Part shown: positions 25,419-33,824 of the stretch, one piece after another
How positions within the stretch are numbered: the first letter of the stretch is position 1
Layout of the letters: every line of letters begins with the position of its first letter
Notes under the pieces: generated by a model
What the model was told of the DNA's origin: nothing
Database searches by the model: none
The model's input: the letters and a program-made list of their open reading frames with translations, nothing else
NCBI RefSeq assembly: GCF_017377855.1
Contig: NZ_JAFREP010000020.1
Span: 62,001 to 126,000, forward strand
Length of the DNA stretch: 64,000 bases
DNA from: Acanthopleuribacter pedis
Lineage (GTDB): Bacteria; Acidobacteriota; Holophagae; Acanthopleuribacterales; Acanthopleuribacteraceae
Direction: 5' to 3'
Translations under genes and position numbers: made by a program

Positions 25419-26027
25419 CTAACCTTCAGAATCGTCCTCGTCATCTCCGCCTTTTGGCGGCGGATCGTCGGGTGTGATGGGATCAACCACCATGCAGGGC
25501 ACCCCGGGAGATTTGTCAAAATCAAAAATAAGCCGCTCTGTATCGCGGGGTTTCGCGATAAATACGCGGAACGGCCCCCTGCAATCGATCCGGTTGCTTT
25601 TCACAACTTCGCTTTTGGTATTAAAAACAACAGCATATTGGTTGCCGGGGCAAGCCAACAGCGTAAGGAAAAAGCTGTCGCCACAGGAGAGGTGCAGAAT
25701 CACCTTTTCCCCGCTCCCTTTTTTGCCACCCTTCGGGGGGGGATCGTCCGGGGTGGGTGGATCCACAACCATGGCGCCAACCCTATTCGAGGTGTCGCCG
25801 AAACCAAAATTACCGCGCACCCCACCGTGCTCTCTTTCAATGAAGATGTCAAAAGAACCCTTAACCAAGCGTTCAAGCCCTTTGTTATCCTCTCCAAAGG
25901 AAAAAATCGTTTTAAATTTCTCTCCCCCCACGGCAACCAACTCAAAACGAAAGTTGATGCGGTTATCGATCACCAGTACCGGGGTTTCAACGGGGGTCAC
26001 CCCTCCGATTTTAGGCTTGCTAGTCAT
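25419..26027 (-). CDS. Unknown protein with internal duplication
   Basis: 202 aa, not recognised. It consists of two halves that each end in the nearly identical phrase VVDPxTPDDPPPKGG (about residues 87-101 and 179-193), suggesting a duplicated module with a Pro/Asp linker. Each half is beta-rich (VLVIDNRINFRFELVAVGG; KVILHLSCGDSFFLTLLA). The tail is strongly acidic (DDEDDSEG). No signal peptide or membrane helix is seen. AAAGGAG gives a strong ribosome site. Its TAG stop abuts the family 1 repeat. The gene is probably expressed; its role is open. Confidence 0.65.
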   Translation of the reverse strand: MTSKPKIGGVTPVETPVLVIDNRINFRFELVAVGGEKFKTIFSFGEDNKGLERLVKGSFDIFIEREHGGVRGNFGFGDTSNRVGAMVVDPPTPDDPPPKGGKKGSGEKVILHLSCGDSFFLTLLACPGNQYAVVFNTKSEVVKSNRIDCRGPFRVFIAKPRDTERLIFDFDKSPGVPCMVVDPITPDDPPPKGGDDEDDSEG

Positions 26028-26269
26028 GAGCGTTCTCCTTTAGTACCAACGTTGCGTCGGCGTCCCTGCTTGAGATGTTTGCGGGGTGTTGTTCTCCGCC
26101 CGCCCTTCACAGCAAACCCATCAAAGACACGCACAGTCCCCGGGGAAAAACCTTAGCGCGTTTTTCTGAGCGGCATCCACCAAAATGCCAAGCCATGATA
26201 CGGACGATGCTGGACGCGTGCAAGGCTCAGGACCCAACCGAATGGCCCCCCACCTCACGACATCTTATC

Positions 26270-26444
26270 ACCTAAGAAGCGCGATAACGCGCGGTGATTT
26301 TAGCTAAACCTCTGGCTTACAATGGCCTGCAAAAACATTCACTGCACCCGACGGGTGCGCGCCGTGCGCGACCCCGGTCCGCTTTTACCAAACCATTTGG
26401 CTCCAGATCATTAACCAAAATCCCACGCTTCGCGCCTCTTAGGT
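26270..26444. repeat. Family 2 repeat, copy 1 (175 bp)
   Basis: Bounded by ACCTAAGAAGCGCGATAACG on the left and the inverse of ACCTAAGAGGCGCGAAGCG on the right. A central hairpin GCACCC-GAC-GGGTGC is kept. It is in inverse orientation relative to copy 61270-61448. Confidence 0.85.
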
Positions 26445-27371
26445 ATCAGCAAAGAGCGTGGAACAAGTTTTTCACACCCCATTTATCTCAAGCAAGAATT
26501 CAACAAATTTCCTATCACAATTTGTAAAATTTCTGAAAATTATGTAAGACACGCCAACTGACGAAACGCCCTCTCCCGTCTTAAGGGGCGCAAAGGCTGC
26601 CAAGCGGTCATGCCGGCAAAAAAACCGAGGAGGTAGCAACAGTCATAAACGCGCGGTCCCAACCTGCAATCGCGCGCGAGAAAGGAAACACTTGGTTATT
26701 TTTTTCATTTTCTTCAACAGTTTTTTTACGGAAAAACGCTTTAATAAATGTGCATCCAAAAAAAGCACCTCATCCTCAAGTCTGATTAACCACGTCAATC
26801 CTCAACACGACGACAAAACCGCTCAAACCCTCTTGTAAAAGAGAAGCTCACCAACTTCTTGCACATTTTTTTGACACCTCATCCATTTCTTTGCCGCCTT
26901 GGCGGAACACAAAGAAAACTAAAAATAAGACTTTAATGCAAAACCAAAACCATAAAAATCCACCAATCCCAACAAAAATTCGACAAAGGCAACACACAAT
27001 GCTAACTTTACGAGAATTTTCTTTAAGCCCTCTTTTCCGCCCTTATCTGTTACGCACAGCGTGCCCTATCGATCTGCCCTAAACATCGCGAACATGCTTC
27101 CCAAGCATTGGATCCCACACGTCATCATTGTGTAAAGGCCACCGCCCTACCATGGAGACCCTTGCTCCCGTGGTCCGCCACACAACGTCGCTCGAATGAA
27201 AACAGGGTTTGCGCGACCCGCGGTCGATCATCCCTGAAATAGACCGCGATAAGATGCCCCGGACGCCGCTACTTTTCAAAAAAAGACGGCACGTGGAAAC
27301 CTCGCCTGAAGCAGAACAACAGGCACCCGCCCCTTCCGAATCAATAAGATAATTTCCTAGGAAGAACCAAC
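26445..27371. other. AT-rich gene-free stretch upstream of ECF gene
   Basis: About 930 bp clearly richer in A and T than the flanking genes, with several T or A runs (26698-26770, 26928-26960). No ORF has a ribosome site or known product. It probably holds the control region of the ECF sigma gene at 27372, but I cannot place a promoter. Confidence 0.45.
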
Positions 27372-28193
27372 ATGGATAAAGAAGAAACACCCTACCCAGA
27401 TCGCGATACCGATGCCTACGACTTGCCACCCTCGGGGAACGACGCGATGGATCGCGCCCACCATGCCGAATCCTTTGAATCGGCGCCTGCACCCACCGAC
27501 GCGGATGAAGCCGCAGCCCCCGACGACACCGACACCCACACCGACACCGACACCGAGGATGCTTCCCAACTGTCGGAACACACAACCGTCTACACCCCGG
27601 AAGAACAAGAAATCATGGACCTCATCCAGAAGATGCTGGACCATCCGAAGCACACCACAAGAGACATCTTGGGTCTCCCCAGGATCGCCGACTACCTCGC
27701 CCAGTTATGCAGTCGGCAACTATGGGGTAAGTACAACACCATTAGTTTCAGCGATGACGATGTTTTTCAAGACACCATACTGGCCTTCATGACCATTCCT
27801 AAGTCCCAAATCGCGAACGCCCACCACTTCACAAACCTGTTTCGCAGAAAGGTGAGACACACGCTCCTCAACAAAATAAACCGAAACGCTCGCGAACGAC
27901 GCGGTGGGAAGAATCACCGCGCCAATCTGATTCCCATCGATGCCGAAAACGCGAACAAATTAGCCCCGGACGCGCGCTACCACCCGGGCTCTTTCGATCT
28001 TTCTGTGGCGGTGAAACAAGCGATGGCCATGCTCCGTGAAGAAGACGAAACAACCTACCGGGTTGCCTACTTACGTTATGTCGAAGGTCGGAAGGTTGCC
28101 GAAATCGCGGAAATCACCGGCTTATCCCCTGCAACCGTCAACCGAAAATTGCGATACATCAAACGCTTCTTCGAAAGGTTCTTCGACATCTAA
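27372..28193 (+). CDS. ECF-type RNA polymerase sigma factor with acidic N-extension
   Basis: 273 aa. Residues 1-75 are an acidic, Asp/Thr-rich extension. A sigma region 2 follows (FSDDDVFQDTILAFM, then FTNLFRRKVRHTLLNKINR) and a region 4 helix-turn-helix at the C-terminus (YVEGRKVAEIAEITGLSPA, TVNRKLRYIKRFFERFF). AGGAAG lies before the ATG. No anti-sigma gene follows; instead a Ser/Thr kinase gene lies 391 bp downstream, as in ECF groups controlled by kinases. The 92-residue N-terminal extension could be the regulatory target, which is inference. Confidence 0.85.
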   Translation: MDKEETPYPDRDTDAYDLPPSGNDAMDRAHHAESFESAPAPTDADEAAAPDDTDTHTDTDTEDASQLSEHTTVYTPEEQEIMDLIQKMLDHPKHTTRDILGLPRIADYLAQLCSRQLWGKYNTISFSDDDVFQDTILAFMTIPKSQIANAHHFTNLFRRKVRHTLLNKINRNARERRGGKNHRANLIPIDAENANKLAPDARYHPGSFDLSVAVKQAMAMLREEDETTYRVAYLRYVEGRKVAEIAEITGLSPATVNRKLRYIKRFFERFFDI

Positions 28194-28584
28194 GCACCTA
28201 CTTTAAACATACTTAACAAAACACAAGCGGGCCGTCGCGGCTCATTCCCTCAAAAAAACTTGCTTCATTTTTGAAAAAGCATGATCTATTTATTCAGCAA
28301 AGCTTGCAGTCAACTTAAGGCGGTGCCCGGTCCCACCTGAAGGCTCGGATAGCAGTGAGTTATCCGCCTTAACCCGCATTGTTGCCCCTTTGACACCGCA
28401 ATTACGCCGTTGCATCAGCACATGACCGCGATCCCATCGTGGCATCCTGATGCGTCCGTTCGCCTACGAACAAAGTTACGCCGGCCGACGTACCGCTTTT
28501 TGCAAAACATTTTGGCAAGCAAGGTGGGCAGAGAACATGACGCCGCGACCCACCCATTCTACATGGTTCTCAAGGATTTCCATT
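28194..28584. other. Intergenic leader with inverted repeat
   Basis: 391 bp between the ECF and kinase genes. TTAAGGCGG (28315-28323) and CCGCCTTAA (28364-28372) form a 9-bp inverted repeat around a GC-rich, possibly structured 40-nt segment, followed at once by CCCGCATTGTTGCC, which resembles a family 1 terminus. It could be a repeat relic or a cis-acting RNA; no known riboswitch class fits. Confidence 0.45.
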
Positions 28585-31272
28585 ATGACCGAACAAGCAA
28601 AATCGACCACATCGCAACCGGGTCAACCGGCAGGGCAACCATCCCGCCAAACAAAGCCCGGTTCCGACCCAGAGCAACACACGGAGAACCTGGATAAAAC
28701 GGTCGACAGCGCGACGCCTGTCGGAAACCCGCCCTTGAACAAACACGATATTAAAGAAGAACTCTTTTGTGCCGGCGAACATGAAACGGACGAAGTTCGC
28801 AAGAAACTCATTGAAACCTACCGCCTTCGCTACCCCGACATCATGCCGGAAATCGAACCCATCGTGATCGAATTCTGGAACTACCTACCGGGAACCGGCG
28901 AGAACTCCGTCTCTGGATACGATACGGAAAGTTTGATTCAGGCAGCCTTTGAAGGCTTTGATTTCTCCTCGGTCGATGAAATCGCCAATTATGTGGACCG
29001 GGAAAAAAGAGAAACGGTCGGCCCGTACAAGGTTCTTAAGATACTGGGAAAAGGCGGCATGGGTGTCGTCTACCTTGCCGAGGACCCCGAAAACCAACAG
29101 AAAGTAGCAGTTAAAACCCTAAAAGCCACGGCCCTCATCGACCCGGTATATCTCGATAATGAACAAAAAAGTCTGGCCAAGCTCAACCACAGCTACATCG
29201 CCCATCTCAAACACACCTTCACCGGGGACGACGGCATTCAATACATCGTCATGGAGTATGTGGACGGCGTCAAAATCGACGATTATTGCGACAACCACCA
29301 GTTGACCATCCGCGAACGGGTTCGCTTGTTTAAACAGTTATGTGAAGGGGTGTATCACGCCCACGAGCACGGGCTGATGCACCTCGATTTAAAACCCATG
29401 AACATCTTGGTCAAACAAGAAAACAATACCGGGGTCCCCAAAATCATCGATTTCGGCATTTCGCAGATCAAAGACCATATCGATCAGCATCTCGGCCACT
29501 CAACCGGAACCGGAACCCCCGCCTATATGAGTCCGGAACAAACCAACAAACCCCGCAATGAACTCACCCAAAAATGTGATGTTTATTCGCTGGGGGTCAT
29601 TTTACACGAACTGCTTTGCGGCAGGGTGCCCTTGGCGGATGAACTCAAAAACGCGGACAGCCGCAAGAAAATGGAACTGGTGCGCAAGTTATCACCGCGC
29701 CCGTTGGTAGACACCGCGGCGGACCTGGTCAACGCCGATATGGCCAAAAAACGCAACACCACGCCGCCCAAACTCATGAGCCAACTCAAGGGCGAGCTGA
29801 CCTGGATCGTCACCAAAGCCCTCGCCAAGGACCCCGCTGATCGCTACAGCCTGCAAGCCTTGATCGCCGACCTTGAGGCCTTTTTAGACCGTCGCGAGGT
29901 TAGCCAGGGAAAACCCTACCGCTGGTATCGTTGGATGCACTATTTAAAGGCCCATCAGCATCTGGTCTCAACGGCCGCCACGCTTGCCATCGCGGTGATG
30001 ATGCTTTCGGTCGGTGTTCGGACCAACATGGCCTTGGCCGCCAAAAATGCCAAAATTGCGTTGCTAGAAGAAGCACGGGCGGAGAACGGTCAAAACCTGG
30101 TCAATGTGCTGCTGGAACAAGCCAGCCCCTTTTTCGGCCCGGAACGCAAAGAAACCCTCTCCCTTGATGTGCTGCTGGAACGCCTTTCTGAAAAACTGAA
30201 CGACCCCGAGGCCAAAAAAGATCGAAAACGCAACTTTGACCAGCGCTTAATGCTGGGCCGCACCTTGGAAGATCTCAACCATCTGGACCGAGCCGTGAAG
30301 GAACTGACGTCCCTTCGAGACGACGTTCAATCCTGGTACGGCGACGACTCGCGGGAATATTACGAGGTGCTCTCCTATCTCGAAACCTACCGCGCCATCC
30401 AAAATCCAAACCTATCCGACCAAAGCCTTTTGGAACAGGCTATTCCCCAAGCGGCGGAAATCTTTGGCCCCACCCATAAAACGACGCTTCGCATGCACGC
30501 GGCCAGAGGGCACATCCTGCTCAACTCGCGTCAACACAGTCTGGATGACGCGCTCACCGATCTTAATCAGGTGCTGGACAACACCGACTTCAACAAAACG
30601 TTACTTACCGACTATACCTACTCCTCGATGCTCAACCGCGGCAACGTTTATCTTCAGAAGGGCCAATATCGCAGAGCCAACCGTGACCTTAAGCGGCTGA
30701 AAAAATTATATTTAGATCGTTTCAAAGAAAATGATCCCTTCGTGGGGAGAATTAATTACACCCAAGGTCTGCTCTGCTTAAACCGAGAAGACTTCCCTCG
30801 CGCCGAGAAATTTATGAACACGGCGAAGACAATTTTTTCCAACACGCTGGGCCCTGATCATCCCGACACCCAAAAGGCGGATTTCATGCTGGCGTTTCGC
30901 CTGCCCGCGGCACAAGGTGGTTGCAGTGGTCTCATCGCGCAAATCGAAAAGGAACTGGCCGGCACGAACTTAACCAAGGATCAACGCATCTCCCATATGT
31001 CCCAACTGGTGGATTGTCTGATCAAAGCAAAAGCCTGGGATCAGGCCGAACCCGTCGCACGCCAAAACTGGGAGGAAGCACTGGCGCACAATGGTGCCGA
31101 CTCCTTCCCCGAACTGGTCACCCGCTTAAACCGGCAGTGTATTCGCTACGGAAAAGGGGATCAGAAGGGCGCACAACAGGAGATCGACCTGATTTTCACA
31201 CAAGCCGAGAAGATCAACCAACGCAAAGCCTTCGAAAAAGGCTGGCGCGACTTCCTCAAAACCATGCGTTAG
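28585..31272 (+). CDS. Ser/Thr protein kinase with TPR-like C-terminus
   Basis: 895 aa from ATG 28585 (AAGGA eight bases before; longer starts lack one). The kinase domain begins near residue 143: LGKGGMGVVYLAED loop, VAVKTLK, then the catalytic HLDLKPMNIL, DFGIS and GTPAYMSPEQ. The usual HRD arginine is Leu. A single membrane helix (ATLAIAVMMLSVGVRT, about residue 465) is followed by 400 residues of TPR-like helical repeats, probably periplasmic. Linked to the upstream ECF gene, so it may phosphorylate that sigma factor. Its TAG stop overlaps the stop of the convergent GGDEF gene. Confidence 0.9.
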   Translation: MTEQAKSTTSQPGQPAGQPSRQTKPGSDPEQHTENLDKTVDSATPVGNPPLNKHDIKEELFCAGEHETDEVRKKLIETYRLRYPDIMPEIEPIVIEFWNYLPGTGENSVSGYDTESLIQAAFEGFDFSSVDEIANYVDREKRETVGPYKVLKILGKGGMGVVYLAEDPENQQKVAVKTLKATALIDPVYLDNEQKSLAKLNHSYIAHLKHTFTGDDGIQYIVMEYVDGVKIDDYCDNHQLTIRERVRLFKQLCEGVYHAHEHGLMHLDLKPMNILVKQENNTGVPKIIDFGISQIKDHIDQHLGHSTGTGTPAYMSPEQTNKPRNELTQKCDVYSLGVILHELLCGRVPLADELKNADSRKKMELVRKLSPRPLVDTAADLVNADMAKKRNTTPPKLMSQLKGELTWIVTKALAKDPADRYSLQALIADLEAFLDRREVSQGKPYRWYRWMHYLKAHQHLVSTAATLAIAVMMLSVGVRTNMALAAKNAKIALLEEARAENGQNLVNVLLEQASPFFGPERKETLSLDVLLERLSEKLNDPEAKKDRKRNFDQRLMLGRTLEDLNHLDRAVKELTSLRDDVQSWYGDDSREYYEVLSYLETYRAIQNPNLSDQSLLEQAIPQAAEIFGPTHKTTLRMHAARGHILLNSRQHSLDDALTDLNQVLDNTDFNKTLLTDYTYSSMLNRGNVYLQKGQYRRANRDLKRLKKLYLDRFKENDPFVGRINYTQGLLCLNREDFPRAEKFMNTAKTIFSNTLGPDHPDTQKADFMLAFRLPAAQGGCSGLIAQIEKELAGTNLTKDQRISHMSQLVDCLIKAKAWDQAEPVARQNWEEALAHNGADSFPELVTRLNRQCIRYGKGDQKGAQQEIDLIFTQAEKINQRKAFEKGWRDFLKTMR

Positions 31273-32399
31273 GACACGGGCAAAGGTTCGTCGGCCACGA
31301 TTTCCGGCGCGGTGGGGGCAACTTCGATGTAGCCGCCGCCGCGGTCCTTGGCCCTGGCCAAGGCGGCCTCGGCCCGGTCCATCATCAGTTCCACGGTTTC
31401 GTTGGCCCGGCCCAGGCTCGAAATACCGAACGAAATGGAAAAACGCAAATGCTCGTTGCCGTCGGACACTTCCAAGCTGTTGAGCAACTGGGCCAAGCGG
31501 TTGGTGAGGATCATCGCCGATTGACCGTCGGTTTCAGGCAAAAAGGCCCCAAAAACTTCGCTGGAAATACGTCCAAAGACATCAACTTCACGCAACGAGG
31601 CCACGCAGGTTGAAGCCACGGAACGCAATACCTCGTCACCCGTGTGGACGCCGTAGTTGGCGTTGATATCACCCAAACCCTCGATACCAATCAGCACCAC
31701 GGATAAGGGTCGGTCAAAACGGCGCATGCGCGCCTGCTCATTCCAAGCCAACTCCATGAAATGACGGTAGTTAGAGACACCGGTCAGGTGGTCGCGGGAA
31801 GAGGCCTGCTCCACCTCGCGTTCGAGGCTGAAGCTGTAACGGAAACTCTGGTCCATGAGAAAACCGAACAAAATCCAGGCGGTACAACCCACCAACAGCG
31901 AGATATCTGCCTGAATTTGGATCAGCGGGTCCTGGGAAACCATGTGCATGTAGACCGCGGGCACCAAAAGCACCACGGTTTGGGCGGGCACCAAGGCACG
32001 GATACTGGGCGCCAAACCCACGGCAAACACGCCGACCACGAGCTGCGCCACCACCAGCACCAAGGCGTAGTGGGCGGGGTAAAAGGTAAAACTGTAGGCA
32101 TTCGCCAAGCTAACCGCGGTGCTTACCAAAACCACCGCAATCTCGGGCTGAACCACCATTTTTCCGCGAATATAAAGCGCGGCCACCAACACACAGAAAC
32201 CGGCAACACCGGCACGAATGGGAATTAAGGATTGCCACTCCGCCGGTAAAAACAAGGCATCGGCACCCAACAAAGCCGCGAACAGCAAACCACCAAGGGT
32301 AAGGCCGATGCGAATAAGCGGGACGGCGGATTCCAAGCGACGGCGATGGTAAAGGTATTCCAAATCCTTGTCGAATCGAATCGGCTTCCAGACCATCAT
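31269..32399 (-). CDS. Membrane protein with degenerate GGDEF domain
   Basis: 376 aa from ATG 32399 (AGGGGA before it). About six membrane helices (IGLTLGGLLFAALLGADALF to ISLLVGCTAWILFGFLM) are followed by a GGDEF-fold domain: RDHLTGVSNYRHFMELA, NYGVHTGDEVLRSVA and FSISFGISSLGRA are present. The active-site GGDEF is replaced by SSEVF (VFGRISSEVFGAF), so c-di-GMP synthesis should be lost. It may act as a c-di-GMP or nucleotide receptor or by protein contact. It is convergent with the kinase gene, sharing stop-codon bases. The fold is certain; inactivity is predicted. Confidence 0.85.
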   Translation of the reverse strand: MMVWKPIRFDKDLEYLYHRRRLESAVPLIRIGLTLGGLLFAALLGADALFLPAEWQSLIPIRAGVAGFCVLVAALYIRGKMVVQPEIAVVLVSTAVSLANAYSFTFYPAHYALVLVVAQLVVGVFAVGLAPSIRALVPAQTVVLLVPAVYMHMVSQDPLIQIQADISLLVGCTAWILFGFLMDQSFRYSFSLEREVEQASSRDHLTGVSNYRHFMELAWNEQARMRRFDRPLSVVLIGIEGLGDINANYGVHTGDEVLRSVASTCVASLREVDVFGRISSEVFGAFLPETDGQSAMILTNRLAQLLNSLEVSDGNEHLRFSISFGISSLGRANETVELMMDRAEAALARAKDRGGGYIEVAPTAPEIVADEPLPVS

Positions 32400-32752
32400 T
32401 CGGATAATCCCCTGAGACCCAAACCCGGCTTGCCGGATTTTCGGACGACCCTGCTCCCAACCAACCGTGCGAACCACCGGCCAATCCCGTCGACCTGAGT
32501 TGCTGCATTTCACGGAATCGAGTTAACGGGCGCTCCACGCTGATCATGAGTGAAAACCGCTGAAACCAAACACCGTGACGGTACAAAGAAGGTGTGTTAC
32601 GCCCAGCATACCCAGCGGATCAGTGTGAGGCAAGTGTGGAATAAAAATTATCTTCACCTGAAACGAGACATCTCCATCAGTGAGAAAACGCTCACCCCAG
32701 AAAAATGCGTAAAGAAATAAGTACAACACCCCGAACAGGCCCAGCCGCACCG

Positions 32753-33015
32753 GCCCGCATTTCTCACAAGGATTCGTCGCGAGAAGCTAAAAGCCTTGTG
32801 AATACGAAGATGACGACCGAGAGACGGCACAAGGGTCCGACCTATCGGGGTCCGACCTATCGGGGTCCGACCATTCGGGGTCCGACCTATCGGGGTCCGA
32901 CCATTCGGGGTCCGACCATTCGGCGTAGCAGCTGAGGCGAAGACGGCTCGACCGAGTAATGCGGAAGGCCGCCCCCTCGTCATCGCATGGGTTGCCCCGC
33001 AGCAGAAATTCCGGT
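32753..33015. repeat. Family 1 repeat, copy with 15-bp array, right end truncated
   Basis: Left end GCCCGCATTTCTCACAAGGA; interior is the inverse of 25108-25418, including TCGACCGAGTAATGCGGAAG and CATCGCATGGGTTGCC. The homology stops at about 33015, so the right terminus is missing. Confidence 0.85.
32836..32925. repeat. 15-bp minisatellite within the family 1 element
   Basis: Six tandem copies of TCCGACCTATCGGGG or TCCGACCATTCGGGG. The unit corresponds to the 16-bp unit at 25213 with one base fewer, so each array has homogenised independently. Confidence 0.92.
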
Positions 33016-33824
33016 ACCGAAGATCGCCACCGCAAAACCCAAGAAAATATCCGAATTCCCGAAAACTAACACAACAAACGCACGCCTAGACAAAAGATGG
33101 ACAAAACCTAGTCAGGGGCGCCAAAACCATTGGAGCACGGCCTCAGGACGGCGAAAAAAATCGTTCTCACCTACGGTGACTTTCGAAAGATCACGCCAAT
33201 AGATGGGCTTCCATTTTAAAAACTCAGGTCTTTTAACAGTCTCTTCGACTACCGTTCAAAGCAGATCAAACAGTTATCATCCAATCGCACCGCGCAAAAG
33301 GACTACTTAAAATCGGGTAATCAACGGAAAATCATCGACTGCCCAACCGAGGTTAACATCCCGTTAAAAAGTGAACCTTCTTTTTACACTACAGGGCGTA
33401 ACTTAAAGACCAACCGTTGAGAAATAAACATAAATCACTTGTTTTAAACATATTATCTAAAATAAAATCAAAAATGTAATTATTAATTCACAAAGATATA
33501 CCCATCTTTTTCACTGCTTAAAAAATTTCCCGCCTACAATGGCCGACCCACAGCGAGCTTCGACTTGAGGTACGACACCAAAGGCCGCCAACGCGACACA
33601 GGTCACACTTTTCGTTTTTCCTATGTGACCACCTCACAAAAGCTCATTTAGAGAAGGTGGACAAAAAGCAGTTCACCTATACTCCGCAACTGGATGGTTT
33701 GGAAGCGACGGGCCCGCCGAAAATTTCGCCCCTCGCGTTCCTCGATAAAACCCCGCCCCACCGCTCCGCCAGATGTTTTTCAAAACCACTCCCCTACACC
33801 CCCTATATTTTTCTGGAGGCCCCC
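33016..33824. other. Gene-free AT-rich region upstream of the PKD exoprotein
   Basis: About 810 bp. The part 33400-33530 is very AT-rich and is likely the promoter zone of the exoprotein gene. ORF extensions into 33657-33824 have no ribosome site and a sequence unlike a signal peptide. Confidence 0.45.

Noticed and set aside
27079..27585. 168-aa Arg/Cys-rich minus-strand ORF
   Set aside because: Antisense to the acidic N-terminus of the ECF sigma gene; composition is a mirror of the Asp/Thr codons.
28315..28372. Known riboswitch or SRP-type RNA
   Set aside because: The segment does not match the conserved cores of c-di-GMP, SRP or other classes I can recall.
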